NCBI GenBank assembly: GCA_024231975.1
Contig: JAAEQB010000012.1
Span: 248,001-312,000, forward strand
Length of the DNA stretch: 64,000 bases
From: Allobosea sp.
Lineage (GTDB): Bacteria; Pseudomonadota; Alphaproteobacteria; Rhizobiales; Beijerinckiaceae
Reading direction: 5' to 3'
Numbering within the stretch: the first letter of the stretch is position 1; the number at the start of each line of letters is the position of its first letter. The translations under genes were made by a program, and so were the position numbers. A model generated the notes under the pieces. It did no database searches. It had not been told where the DNA came from and was given only the letters and a program-made list of their open reading frames with translations. Positions 53,558-62,155 of the stretch are shown one piece after another.

Positions 53558-54996
53558 CAAGGCCGCCGCGGCTCGGCGCCGATCTGGCTGACGAACTTGG
53601 TCGAGAGATAGGCGTCGAGGCCCTCCGAGCCGCCCTCGCTGCCATAGCCGGAATCCTTGATGCCGCCGAAGGGCGTCTCGGGCGCGGCGATGCCGAAGTG
53701 GTTGATCGAGACCATGCCGCTCTCCAGCTCGTCGCCGAGCCGCGTGGCGCGGGAGACCGAGCTGGTGAAGGCGAAGGCCGCGAGGCCGAATGGCAGGGCA
53801 TTGGCCTGTGCGATCGCCTCGTCGAGCGTGTCGAAGCGGTTCACCGCCGCGATCGGCCCGAACGGCTCGTCCCGCATCAGCCGCGCCTTGTCGGGGACAT
53901 TGGCGAGCACGGCCGGCGCATGGAAGAAGCCGCGATTGCCCGGCCGCTCGCCGCCATAGGCGAGATCGGCGCCGGCATCGACCGCATCGCGCACGAAGCC
54001 CTCGATCGCATCGACCCGGCGGGCATGGGCGAGCGGGCCCATCTGCGTGCCCTCGGCCGCGCCGTCGCCGAGCTTCAGCGCCTTCGCCGCCTCGACGAAG
54101 CTGCCGAGGAAGGCGTCGAAGACGCTGTCCTGCACATAGAAGCGCGTCGGCGAGGCACAGACCTGCCCGCCATTTCGGAATTTGAGGCCCGCGCCGAGCT
54201 TGGCGGCGGCGGTGACGTCGACATCGTCGCAGACGATGAAGGGGGCGTGGCCGCCGAGCTCCATCGTCGCGCGCTTGACGTGGCGGGCGGCGAGCGCACC
54301 AAGATGACGGCCGACCGGCACCGAGCCGGTGAACGAGACCTTGCGGATGATCGGCGAGGCGATCAGGTGCTCGGAGATCTCGGCGGGAACGCCGAAGACG
54401 AGGTTGACGACGCCGGCCGGCACGCCGGCATCATGGAAGGCGCGGATCAGCTCGATGCAGGAGGACGGCGTCTCTTCCGGCGCCTTGGCGATGATCGAGC
54501 AGCCGGCCGCGAGCGCGCCCGCGACCTTGCGCACGAGCTGGCCGGTCGGGAAATTCCACGGGCTGAAGGCGGCGACCGGGCCGACCGGCTCGCGCAGCAC
54601 GATCTGGCGGGCGCCATATTGCCGGGGCGGGATGACGCGGCCATAGGCGCGCCGGCCTTCCTCGGCATACCAGTCGATATGGTCGCCGAGGCCCCCGGCC
54701 TCCATGCGCGCCTCGGACAGCGGCTTGCCCTGCTCGCGGGTGATGAGCTGGGCGATGGTCTCGGCCCGCTCGCGCGTCAGGTCGGCGGCGCGGCGCAGGA
54801 TCTTCGAGCGGTCATAGGCCGAGGTCTTGCGCCAGATCTCGAAGCCCTTCTGGGCGGCGGCGAGCGCACGGTCGAGATCGGCGATCTCGGCGAAAGGCAC
54901 CTCGCCGATCTGCTCGCCGGTCGCCGGGTTCAGCACCGCGCCGCGGCGGCTGCCCGAGCCGTCGGTCCACTGACCGTCGATGAGGAATGATGGCAT
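53557..54996 (-). CDS. NAD(P)-dependent aldehyde dehydrogenase (succinate-semialdehyde dehydrogenase-like)
   Basis: A 479-aa aldehyde dehydrogenase of the GabD/SSADH type. It has the conserved PWNFPTGQLVRKVAGALAAG segment near residue 145, the catalytic Glu motif MELGGHAPFIVCDD, Cys280 in GGQVCASPTRFYV, and EPFGPIAAV near the C-terminus. ATG at 54996 is supported by GGAG 10-13 bases upstream; longer readings give an implausible Arg/Ala-rich extension. It precedes the GMC enzyme with overlapping codons; together they could turn an alcohol into an acid. The exact aldehyde is unknown. Confidence 0.93.
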   Translation of the reverse strand: MPSFLIDGQWTDGSGSRRGAVLNPATGEQIGEVPFAEIADLDRALAAAQKGFEIWRKTSAYDRSKILRRAADLTRERAETIAQLITREQGKPLSEARMEAGGLGDHIDWYAEEGRRAYGRVIPPRQYGARQIVLREPVGPVAAFSPWNFPTGQLVRKVAGALAAGCSIIAKAPEETPSSCIELIRAFHDAGVPAGVVNLVFGVPAEISEHLIASPIIRKVSFTGSVPVGRHLGALAARHVKRATMELGGHAPFIVCDDVDVTAAAKLGAGLKFRNGGQVCASPTRFYVQDSVFDAFLGSFVEAAKALKLGDGAAEGTQMGPLAHARRVDAIEGFVRDAVDAGADLAYGGERPGNRGFFHAPAVLANVPDKARLMRDEPFGPIAAVNRFDTLDEAIAQANALPFGLAAFAFTSSVSRATRLGDELESGMVSINHFGIAAPETPFGGIKDSGYGSEGGSEGLDAYLSTKFVSQIGAEPRRP

Positions 54997-55049
54997 AGGT
55001 GATCTCCTGGACGGACAGCAGGCCGCGCCATGCGCAGCCTGCGAAGGCA

Positions 55050-55979
55050 TCAGTTGGCGGCGGGCGCGAGGCCGGCGAGATCGGCGGCGTTGCCGGCCGT
55101 CATCAGGCGGATCTGGCCGTCGGAGAAGCCGGCGTCGATCAGCATGGCGATGATCTGCTCGAAGCCTTCGACCGGGGTCGGGTTGTTGTTCTGGCCGAGA
55201 TCCGAGCCGAACAGCGTGTTCTCGACGCCGGCGGCTTCGATCACCGCCTTGAGATGGTCCGCGTCGAACAGCAGGAAGGTCGAGGGCACGAACATGCAGA
55301 TTGAATGCTCCATCTTGACGCCGAGCGAGGCGAGATGGCGCACGTCCTGCAGCGAGCACTCGTTGACATAGGTCGGGTGGTTGAGGAGCAGCCGCTTCAC
55401 GCCGCGCGCCTTGGCCTCCTCGTAGAAGGGCAGCAATTCGCTGACATGATGATGCCCGCCGGAGACCACGGCGTCGGCGGCGGCGACCAGGTCGAGGATC
55501 GCCTTGACCTCGTCGGAGATCTTGCCGTCGGGGCCGAGCAGCGAGAGCGGGGCCGGCGCCAGCGTCTTCTGCGTCGCGACCGGGAACTTGGAGTCGAACT
55601 TCGCGTCGGTCTTGTAGTGGTCGAGATGGTTGTTGGCGTGCGCCGTCGGCATCCAGACGACGCGGGCGCCCTGCTTCAGCGCATAGTCGACCGCCGAGGG
55701 GTTGATGCTGCCGAGCGGATTGTTGAGCACGATCGCGCCCAGCACCTTCACGCCCTTGGAGATGTGCTTCTCAAGGATCGTCGCCAGCGGCATGGTCGGG
55801 TAATAGTGATCCTTGAGCAGGATCGCGGCGAAGCCGGCCTCATCGGCCTGCCTGACGGCCTCGACATGGTCGATCTTGCGCGGCATCAGCGAGGGGCCGC
55901 TGTGGATGTGAAGGTCCACCGATCCCTTCAGCAGGGCCTTGATGCGAGCGTCCTGCGACGTTGCGGCTGCGTCGGTCAT
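55050..55979 (-). CDS. DUF6282 family putative metal-dependent hydrolase
   Basis: A 309-aa cytoplasmic protein with amidohydrolase-like features. Near the N-terminus VDLHIHSGPS gives His24/His26; further candidate metal ligands are in LLKDHYYPT, PTAHANNHLDH, VSGGHHHVSEL, LNHPTYVNE and the Asp in LFGSDLGQ. This matches the TIM-barrel metal site of amidohydrolases and the DUF6282 group. ATG at 55979 is preferred: AGGAG then has 7-base spacing and it starts 2 bases after the flavoenzyme stop. Neighbours suggest it hydrolyses a ring or amide intermediate. No activity is established for the family to my knowledge. Confidence 0.75.
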   Translation of the reverse strand: MTDAAATSQDARIKALLKGSVDLHIHSGPSLMPRKIDHVEAVRQADEAGFAAILLKDHYYPTMPLATILEKHISKGVKVLGAIVLNNPLGSINPSAVDYALKQGARVVWMPTAHANNHLDHYKTDAKFDSKFPVATQKTLAPAPLSLLGPDGKISDEVKAILDLVAAADAVVSGGHHHVSELLPFYEEAKARGVKRLLLNHPTYVNECSLQDVRHLASLGVKMEHSICMFVPSTFLLFDADHLKAVIEAAGVENTLFGSDLGQNNNPTPVEGFEQIIAMLIDAGFSDGQIRLMTAGNAADLAGLAPAAN

Positions 55980-55981
55980 GG

Positions 55982-57049
55982 TCATTCTCCTGGGGTGATC
56001 CGCGCCTTCGGCACGTAGTTGCGCCAATTGTCCTGGCGCAGGGGCATGTCGGCGAAGGTCTTGCGGTAATTGACCGCGACGCCGACGAGATCGGCCGCAT
56101 CGATGCCCTTGGCATCGAGATAGTCCTGGAACTCGGCGAGCGACCGGCCGAGCAGCTCGAAACCACGCAGCATCACCGGCGAGGCGATGCCGACGGCTGA
56201 GGCGCCGGCCAGCATCATCCGGGCGATGTCGAGCCCGCTCTGCGCGCCGTTGATGCCGATCAGCGGCCGCTCGGGACCGAGCGCAAGCCGCGAGGTCGCG
56301 AGCCAGTGGCAGGTCAGCGGCAGGTTCCAGAAGCCGCCGATGCCGAGGCTGGTGCCGAGGAAGGGTTCCATCGTCTCGACATCGGGCAGGAAGCCGAGCA
56401 GCCGGCCGGCCATGACGACGGAATCGGCGCCGGCCTCGAAGGCGGCGCGCGCCAGTTCCGGCACGCGCTCGCTCTGGCCGGTGACCTTGATCCAGAGCGG
56501 CAGCGAGACGGCTCCGCGCATCGTCTGGACGAGATGGCTGATGCGCTCGGGCAGGAGCTCGGTCGAGACCGCGCCCTTCGCCGCCTGGCTGGCATAGGGC
56601 GTGCCGATGTTGAATTCGAGCACGCGCAGGCCGGCCTGCTCGACCTTGCGCGCCATGGCGAGCGCATGGTCGAGATCGCCGAGGATCAGACTGGGGATCG
56701 CATAGGAATCGAGCGCCCTCGCCTCGCGGTCGAGCATGGCGGTCTGCTCCAGCCAGGGCTCGAAGCCGAGCGGATGCAGGCCGGAGCGGCAGGCAATCGT
56801 GGCGCCGCGCGGCGCGTCCGGTCCCCAGGGTACCGGCCGCCAGTGCTCGTCGAGCACCATGTATTCGGCGCGCTGGAGCTGGTCCTTCGCCGCCTGGACC
56901 TCGTTGGTCGACTTGACCACCACGGCCCCTGCCCCGGCCTTCAGCGCGGCGCGGACCCCGTCGGCATCGATCAGGTGCTCGGCCGAGGCCGCGATCAGCG
57001 GGTTCTTGAGCGCAGTGCGGCCGATGCGGGTGGCGAGCGAGCGTGTCAT
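55982..57049 (-). CDS. Dihydroorotate dehydrogenase-like FMN flavoprotein
   Basis: A 355-aa FMN TIM-barrel protein of the DHOD/PreA group, which oxidise or reduce a C-C bond of pyrimidine-like rings. Family features are the N-terminal GRTALKNPLIAASAEH, the central LEFNIGTPYASQAAKG, WIKVTGQSERVPELA (Lys in the flavin site) and the phosphate-binding GINGAQSGLDIARMMLAGAS. It lacks the iron-sulfur domains of full dihydropyrimidine dehydrogenases, so it would need a separate partner. It lies 10 bases after dctM and is followed within 2 bases by the DUF6282 gene, so a reduce-then-hydrolyse sequence is conceivable. Confidence 0.82.
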   Translation of the reverse strand: MTRSLATRIGRTALKNPLIAASAEHLIDADGVRAALKAGAGAVVVKSTNEVQAAKDQLQRAEYMVLDEHWRPVPWGPDAPRGATIACRSGLHPLGFEPWLEQTAMLDREARALDSYAIPSLILGDLDHALAMARKVEQAGLRVLEFNIGTPYASQAAKGAVSTELLPERISHLVQTMRGAVSLPLWIKVTGQSERVPELARAAFEAGADSVVMAGRLLGFLPDVETMEPFLGTSLGIGGFWNLPLTCHWLATSRLALGPERPLIGINGAQSGLDIARMMLAGASAVGIASPVMLRGFELLGRSLAEFQDYLDAKGIDAADLVGVAVNYRKTFADMPLRQDNWRNYVPKARITPGE

Positions 57050-57059
57050 GAGCCGATCC

Positions 57060-58337
57060 TCATTTCACCAGGAGATTGGGCAGGAACAGCACCAGCTCCG
57101 GCACGAAGGCGATCAGCATCAGCAAGGCGAGCGCGATGCCGATCATCGGCAGGGCCTGCATGGTCACCTTCTCGATCGGCGACTTCGCCACGCCGGAGAC
57201 GATGAAGAGGCACAGGCCCAGCGGCGGGTGCACGAAGCCGATGATGGTGTTGAAGGTCACCATCACGCCGAGATGGACCGGGTCCATGCCGATCGCGGCG
57301 CCGATGCCGACCAGCGCCGGCACGGTCAGGATGAGCACGCCGGCGACGTCGAGGAACATGCCGAGCACGAGCAGAGCGAGATTGACCATCAGGATGATCA
57401 GCACGCGGTTGTCGGTGAGCTGCTGGATGCCGGCGACGATGTTCTGCGGCAGCCGCTCCAGCGCGAAGACGAAGGCGGCGATGTTCGCCATGGCGATCAG
57501 AAGATAGATCGCCGAGGAGATCACCGCAGTCGCGATCAGCGCATGGCGCAGATGGGCCCAGGTCAGCACCCGGTACCAGAAGGCGGCGACGACGAGGGCG
57601 TAGATCGCCGCGATGGCGGCGGCCTCGGTGGCGGTGAAGGCGCCGCCGCGGATGCCGACCACGATCAGCACCGGCAGGAACAGCACCGGCAGCGCGGTCA
57701 GCGTCAGCCGGCCGATCTGCGCCAACGAGGGCGGCGCCAGGCGCGGATAGCCGCGCTTGTGCGCGATGAAAACGGCATAGGCGGTGAGCGACAGCGCCAG
57801 CAAGATGCCGGGCACGATGCCGCCGATGAACAGCTTGGCGATCGAGGTTCCGCTGAGCGCACCATAGATGATCATGGTGATGCTGGGCGGGATCAGCGGG
57901 TCCATCAGCGACGCCACCGCGATCAGGGCGGCGGCGTAGTTCACGTCATAGCCCTGCTTCTTCATGTCGGGGATCAGCACCGAGCCCATGGCGGCAGCGT
58001 CCGCCGCGGCCGAGCCCGAGATGCCGCTGAAGAGGAAGCTGCCCCAGATCGCGGTCAGCGAGGTGCCGCCACGGAAGCGGCCGACGAAGGCGTTGGCGAA
58101 TTCGAGCAGACGGCGGGTCAGGCCGCCGGTGTCCATCAGCGCGCCCGCGAGCACGAAGAGCGGGATCGCGAGCAGGATGAACTGATCGACGCCGGCGAAC
58201 ATGCGCTGCGGGATGACCAGGAGATATTGCGGCTGGCCGGTGAGGACGAAATAGGCGAGCGCGCTGATCCCGAGGACGAAGATCACCGGGATGCCCATCA
58301 GGATGGTGAAGGCGAAGACGGAAAGCAGCCAGACCAT
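57060..58337 (-). CDS. dctM: TRAP transporter large permease DctM
   Basis: The 425-aa large subunit of a tripartite ATP-independent periplasmic importer, which moves its substrate with a sodium gradient. About twelve hydrophobic segments fill the sequence; IPLFVLAGALMDTGGLTRRL and GSSAAADAAAMGSVLIPDM-like and PPSITMIIYGALSGTSIAKL segments are DctM signatures. It is 11 bases after dctQ and 10 bases before the flavoenzyme gene. The substrate is a carboxylate in most members. Confidence 0.95.
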   Translation of the reverse strand: MVWLLSVFAFTILMGIPVIFVLGISALAYFVLTGQPQYLLVIPQRMFAGVDQFILLAIPLFVLAGALMDTGGLTRRLLEFANAFVGRFRGGTSLTAIWGSFLFSGISGSAAADAAAMGSVLIPDMKKQGYDVNYAAALIAVASLMDPLIPPSITMIIYGALSGTSIAKLFIGGIVPGILLALSLTAYAVFIAHKRGYPRLAPPSLAQIGRLTLTALPVLFLPVLIVVGIRGGAFTATEAAAIAAIYALVVAAFWYRVLTWAHLRHALIATAVISSAIYLLIAMANIAAFVFALERLPQNIVAGIQQLTDNRVLIILMVNLALLVLGMFLDVAGVLILTVPALVGIGAAIGMDPVHLGVMVTFNTIIGFVHPPLGLCLFIVSGVAKSPIEKVTMQALPMIGIALALLMLIAFVPELVLFLPNLLVK

Positions 58338-58348
58338 GGGCGTGCGCC

Positions 58349-58858
58349 TCAGAGCGAGTGCGAGGTCTCTTCCTTCGGCAAGGCCGAACGGAAGAGGTCT
58401 GCGAAGGCGACGTGGACAGCGAGCAGCAGGCAGCCGACAGGGATCGCCGCATGCAGCCAGCCGAGCGAGATCTCGAGCGAGACCGCTTCCTGCTCGCTGG
58501 TGCGCATGGTGAAGAGCCAGCCATACCAGGCGACCACCAGCAGGAAGAGCACGATCAGCACGCGGCCGGCGATATCGATCTTGGCGGTGAGAGAGGGTCG
58601 CAGCCCGTCGACGACGAAGCGCATGCCGAGCATCTCGCCGCGCGAATAGGCGATGCCGGCAGAGAGGAACGCGATCCAGACCATCAGGGAGCGCATCAGC
58701 TCCTCGGACCAGAACAGCGACTCGCCGACGACGTAGCGGAAGAAGACCTGCATGGCGGCGACGACCACGAGGGTCGCGACGCCGGCCATCGCGAGATAGT
58801 GCAAAGCGCGCAGATAGAGCGAGACTGCGCGCAGAAGCCGGGGATTGTGACGGGACAT
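58349..58858 (-). CDS. dctQ: TRAP transporter small permease DctQ
   Basis: The four-span small membrane subunit of the same TRAP importer (169 aa). Family motifs are FFRYVVGESLFWSEELMRSL and GIAYSRGEMLGMRFVVD. ATG at 58858 gives a normal short N-terminus; an alternative ATG at 58897 adds 13 residues. Neither has a strong ribosome binding site, so the start is uncertain. It lies between dctP and dctM in the usual order. Confidence 0.9.
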   Translation of the reverse strand: MSRHNPRLLRAVSLYLRALHYLAMAGVATLVVVAAMQVFFRYVVGESLFWSEELMRSLMVWIAFLSAGIAYSRGEMLGMRFVVDGLRPSLTAKIDIAGRVLIVLFLLVVAWYGWLFTMRTSEQEAVSLEISLGWLHAAIPVGCLLLAVHVAFADLFRSALPKEETSHSL

Positions 58859-58921
58859 CCTGGTCGGACCATGGCTAGAGGGAGCCCCGGCCGCCATATG
58901 CGGCCAGGGCTCGGACTGCGA

Positions 58922-59926
58922 TCAGGGACGGAGCTTCTCGGCCGCGGCCACGAAGGCGGCGATCTCCGGGCTCTTCTTCATGTAGGCCTCGACGACCGGG
59001 CGCGTGCGCTGCTTCAGCGCGTCGAGCAGCTCCTTGGAAGGCTCGGTGATCTTCACCCCGCGGCCCTTCAGCTCGTTGATCAGCTTCTTGTCGAGCTCGG
59101 CGACGGCCATGACCTGGGGCGCGACCGTCTCGTCGGCAGCCTTGCGGATGGCGGCCTTCTGCTCGGCGGTCAGGCCGTCGAACTTCGCCTTGTTGATCAA
59201 CAGGTAGCTCGGCCAGAAATACTGCCCGGTCAGGCTGACATTCTTGCCGACCTCGTAATACTTCTCGCTGTCGATGGAGGTGAGGTTGATCTCGACGGCA
59301 TCGAGCGCGCCGGTCTCCAAGGCTGAGTAGACCTCGCCGTAGTTGAGCGGGGTCGGGTTCACGCCGACGGCCCGCCAGGTGTCGAGGAAGAGCCGGTTCG
59401 GCGCGATGCGCGTCTTCAGTCCCTTGAAGTCCTCGACCGCATTGACCGGCTTCTTGACCGAGAGGAAATGCCGCTGGCCGCCGTCATAGAGCGCCAGCGC
59501 GATCATGCCGTGCTTCTCGAGCCCGGCCGCAACGGCCTTGGCCTCGGGGGAGACGGCGAGCTTGGCGAAGGCCTCGTAGCTGCCGATCACGAAGGGGAGC
59601 TGCAGCGCGTCGGTGGCCGGGACCAGCGTGGACAGCGCCGAGGTCGCGTTCACGGTCATGTCGACGGTGCCGAACTGGACCCCTTCCATCAGCTCCTTGA
59701 CGTCGCCGAGCTGGCGCGAGGGGTAGATCTGGATCTTCACCGAACCCTTCGACTCGCGCTCGACGGCCTCTTTGAAGCGGACGGCGGAGTCATGGTTCGG
59801 ATGGCTCTCGAACACGGCATGGCCGAGCTTGAGCGTGACGTCCGCCGCCAGGGCGGGGATGGCGGCCGCGAGCATGGCCGCAAAGGCGGTGCCGGTGACG
59901 AGCGTCCGGCGAAAAGAGCGAAACAT
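58922..59926 (-). CDS. dctP: TRAP transporter substrate-binding protein DctP
   Basis: The 334-aa periplasmic receptor of the TRAP importer. It has a signal peptide (residues 1 to about 28, ending PALA), then TLKLGHAVFESHPNHDSAVRF, the conserved YPSRQLGDVKELMEGVQ, and KTRIAPNRLFLDTWRAVGVNPTP-like segments, where the Arg usually binds the ligand carboxylate. It is the first gene of a seven-gene minus-strand run that ends with the GMC oxidoreductase. GGAGG lies before the ATG. The divergent promoter has a nested dyad at 59974. Confidence 0.94.
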   Translation of the reverse strand: MFRSFRRTLVTGTAFAAMLAAAIPALAADVTLKLGHAVFESHPNHDSAVRFKEAVERESKGSVKIQIYPSRQLGDVKELMEGVQFGTVDMTVNATSALSTLVPATDALQLPFVIGSYEAFAKLAVSPEAKAVAAGLEKHGMIALALYDGGQRHFLSVKKPVNAVEDFKGLKTRIAPNRLFLDTWRAVGVNPTPLNYGEVYSALETGALDAVEINLTSIDSEKYYEVGKNVSLTGQYFWPSYLLINKAKFDGLTAEQKAAIRKAADETVAPQVMAVAELDKKLINELKGRGVKITEPSKELLDALKQRTRPVVEAYMKKSPEIAAFVAAAEKLRP

Positions 59927-59973
59927 GAAACCTCCCTCGATGATCTGTCTGCGAACCGCGCTTGTTCTCTCTG

Positions 59974-60021
59974 CGCGTTTGTGGTTCTCTCAACGAGAAC
60001 ATTTATAGTCACAGCGAGAAC
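59974..60021. promoter_or_regulatory. Nested double dyad, probable IclR operator
   Basis: GTTCTC occurs at 59974-59979 and 59984-59989, and its complement GAGAAC at 59995-60000 and 60016-60021, forming one dyad inside another in the divergent promoter between dctP and an IclR gene. The inner pair has a 5-base spacer. A regulator bound here could control both directions. Confidence 0.65.
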
Positions 60022-60185
60022 CGCCGGTCAATGCCGCTCCGGTTGCGGAACGAACTCCGCTCCCGTTCGCCCAGGGCTTGGGCGAAAGGGCAAGGTTCGT
60101 GCTTTTGACAAGCAGCGGTGTAGGCTCCAAATAGGTCGAAACGTGCGAATGACCGCCAAGAAACAGAACGAGAGAGGGTGAAGAC

Positions 60186-60998
60186 GTGGTCATAGACCGA
60201 CCCGAAAAGCAGGAACGGTCAGAGAATGCCGTTCGCGCAGGAGAAACAACGCTCCTCGTCCTGGAAACGGTCGCCTTCGCGGACGAGCCCATGGGCGTGA
60301 CCCAGATCGCCAACCGCCTCGGCATCGCCAAGAGCGCCATTCACCGGCACCTGCAGGGTCTGACCGAGCGCGGTTACCTGACCCAGAACCAGTCGACGGC
60401 CCGCTATACGCTGGGCCCGAAGGCCTATCTGATCGGCCGGCTCGCGCCGGGAATCGAGGATGTCGCCGCCGCCGCCGACGGCCCGATGCGGGAAGCGCGC
60501 GACAAGGTCGGGCTGACGACCGTCCTGACCGCCCCCTCGATGAGCGGGATGGTAGTCCTCAAGACAGTACACGGCACCACCGCCATCGCGATCGGCGCAC
60601 GGCCCGGCAGCGAATTGCCGATGCATGCCTCCGCACAGGGCTTCGTCACCCTCGCCTTCGGCCCTGCCCTGCATCTCGAGCGGACCCTGCGGCAACCGCT
60701 GGTGCCGCTGACGGCCCATACCATCACGGAGCCAGAGACGCTGAAAGCGGTCGTCGAGACGGTCCACAAGAACGGGTACGCGACCGCGCCCGAGCAGGCG
60801 CTCCTCGGCATCAACGCCCTGGCCGCTCCGGTCTTCAATGCCGCCGGCGAGCTCGTCGCCGCGGCGGCGATCGTGAGCTCGATCCAGTTCGTTCCCGCCG
60901 AGCCCGATGCCGGGATGATCGCCGCCGTCGTCGAGATGGCGCGCCAGATCTCGCGCAATCTCGGCCATGGCTATGCCGGCCAACGCGCTGCCCATTAG
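60186..60998 (+). CDS. IclR family transcriptional regulator (TRAP module)
   Basis: A 270-aa regulator. The N-terminal winged helix is at about residues 17-75 (GVTQIANRLGIAKSAIHRHL is the recognition region), and the C-terminal effector domain has LPMHASAQGFVTLAFG and GINALAAPVFNAAG. GTG at 60186 is used; GAGAGGGTG lies 6-14 bases upstream. It is divergent from dctP and probably controls both transcription units around the nested dyad at 59974. The cupin gene follows after 29 bases. Confidence 0.93.
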   Translation: MVIDRPEKQERSENAVRAGETTLLVLETVAFADEPMGVTQIANRLGIAKSAIHRHLQGLTERGYLTQNQSTARYTLGPKAYLIGRLAPGIEDVAAAADGPMREARDKVGLTTVLTAPSMSGMVVLKTVHGTTAIAIGARPGSELPMHASAQGFVTLAFGPALHLERTLRQPLVPLTAHTITEPETLKAVVETVHKNGYATAPEQALLGINALAAPVFNAAGELVAAAAIVSSIQFVPAEPDAGMIAAVVEMARQISRNLGHGYAGQRAAH

Positions 60999-61027
60999 GC
61001 GGCAAACTTTCAGAAGAGGAGACCGAA

Positions 61028-61393
61028 ATGACCGTCCATCATGTCGACTGGGACGCCATCGAGTGGAAGACGATCCGCCACGGCGTCGAGCAGAAGGCCT
61101 TCTCCGGCGACGGCGCGACGATGGCCCTGCACCGGCTCTGGCCCGACCACGAGCCGAAGCCGCATTCGCATGTGCATGAGCAACTGGTCTACATCCTGTC
61201 CGGCGAGGTCGATTTCCATGTCGGCGACGAGGTCGTGCGCCTGCGCGGCGGCGGCCTGCTCGCCGTGCCGCCGAACGTCATTCACTACGCCGTCGTCGTC
61301 GGCAACGAGCCGGTGCTGAATCTCGACGTCTTCACGCCCTGCCGGCCGGAATATGCGATCAGCGCTTCGCAGGCCGTCGGAGCAGCATCGTGA
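61028..61393 (+). CDS. Cupin domain protein
   Basis: A 121-aa single-domain cupin. The metal-binding motif 1 is HSHVHEQLVYILSGEV (two His and a Glu) and motif 2 ends with the His in PPNVIHYAVV. Such proteins isomerise, oxygenate or sense small acids or sugars; there is no clear subtype. GAGGAGA lies 6-12 bases before the start. It overlaps the aldolase by 4 bases, so it likely acts on a substrate or product of that enzyme. Confidence 0.88.
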   Translation: MTVHHVDWDAIEWKTIRHGVEQKAFSGDGATMALHRLWPDHEPKPHSHVHEQLVYILSGEVDFHVGDEVVRLRGGGLLAVPPNVIHYAVVVGNEPVLNLDVFTPCRPEYAISASQAVGAAS

Positions 61394-62124
61394 GCGCATT
61401 GCGCGCGGGCTCCGGCCAGCCCCGGACCGGCACCTTCATCAAGACGCCGCACCCGATCATCGCCGAGATCCTCGGCGGTGCCGGGCTCGATTTCGGCGTG
61501 GTCGACGCCGAGCACGCGCCCTTCGACCGGGCCTCGCTCGACATGATGCTGATGGCGGGGCGCGCCGGCGGCCTGCCTTTGCTCGTCCGCATCCCCGACG
61601 GCACGCCCTCCTTCATCATGTCGACGCTCGACATGGGGGCGGACGGCATCGTCGTGCCGCGCGTCGACAGCGCCGCCGAGGCGCGCGCGATCGTCGCCAA
61701 CGCCCGCTTCGAGGGCGGCCGGCGAGGCCTGTCGAACTCGCCGCGCTACGCCTCCTATGGCAAGCTCAGCCCGGCCGAAGCCGCACGCCACGGCGACGCC
61801 GCCATCGTCATGTGCCAGATCGAGAGTGCCGGCGGGCTCGCCGAGGTCGAGGAGATCGCGGCGACGCCGGGTGTCGACGGGCTGTTCATCGGCCGGGCCG
61901 ATCTCAGCCAGGCGCTCGGCGTCTCCGACATCAGGAGCCCCGAAGTCGCCGAGGCCTGCAAGCGCATCGTCGCGGCGGCCCTGCGCCATGGCAAGATCGC
62001 CGCGATCTTCCTGCCCTCGGTCGAGGAGCGCGACGCTTTCGCCGCGATGGGTGTGACCTGGTTCATCGTCAATTCCGACCAGGGCCTGATGAAGGGCGCG
62101 GCCGCGAAGCTCCAGGGCAAGTGA
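61390..62124 (+). CDS. HpcH/HpaI aldolase/citrate lyase family protein
   Basis: A 244-aa class II pyruvate aldolase of the HpcH/HpaI group, which cleaves 4-hydroxy-2-oxo acids to pyruvate and an aldehyde. Visible active-site elements are VVDAEHAPFD (base His), LLVRIPDG (Arg), the metal ligands in CQIESAGG (Glu) and GRADLSQALG (Asp). GTG at 61390 is inside the cupin stop (4-base overlap). An aldehyde product would link to the aldehyde dehydrogenase of the facing operon. Confidence 0.92.
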   Translation: MSALRAGSGQPRTGTFIKTPHPIIAEILGGAGLDFGVVDAEHAPFDRASLDMMLMAGRAGGLPLLVRIPDGTPSFIMSTLDMGADGIVVPRVDSAAEARAIVANARFEGGRRGLSNSPRYASYGKLSPAEAARHGDAAIVMCQIESAGGLAEVEEIAATPGVDGLFIGRADLSQALGVSDIRSPEVAEACKRIVAAALRHGKIAAIFLPSVEERDAFAAMGVTWFIVNSDQGLMKGAAAKLQGK

Positions 62125-62155
62125 CAACACCGCCTGGTTGCGGACAGATGGCGGG

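Noticed and set aside
56736..58649. 637-codon plus-strand open frame opposite dctM, dctQ and the flavoenzyme
   Set aside because: It is rich in His, Gln, Asp and Arg and lacks any recognisable domain; the opposite strand carries TRAP transporter genes.
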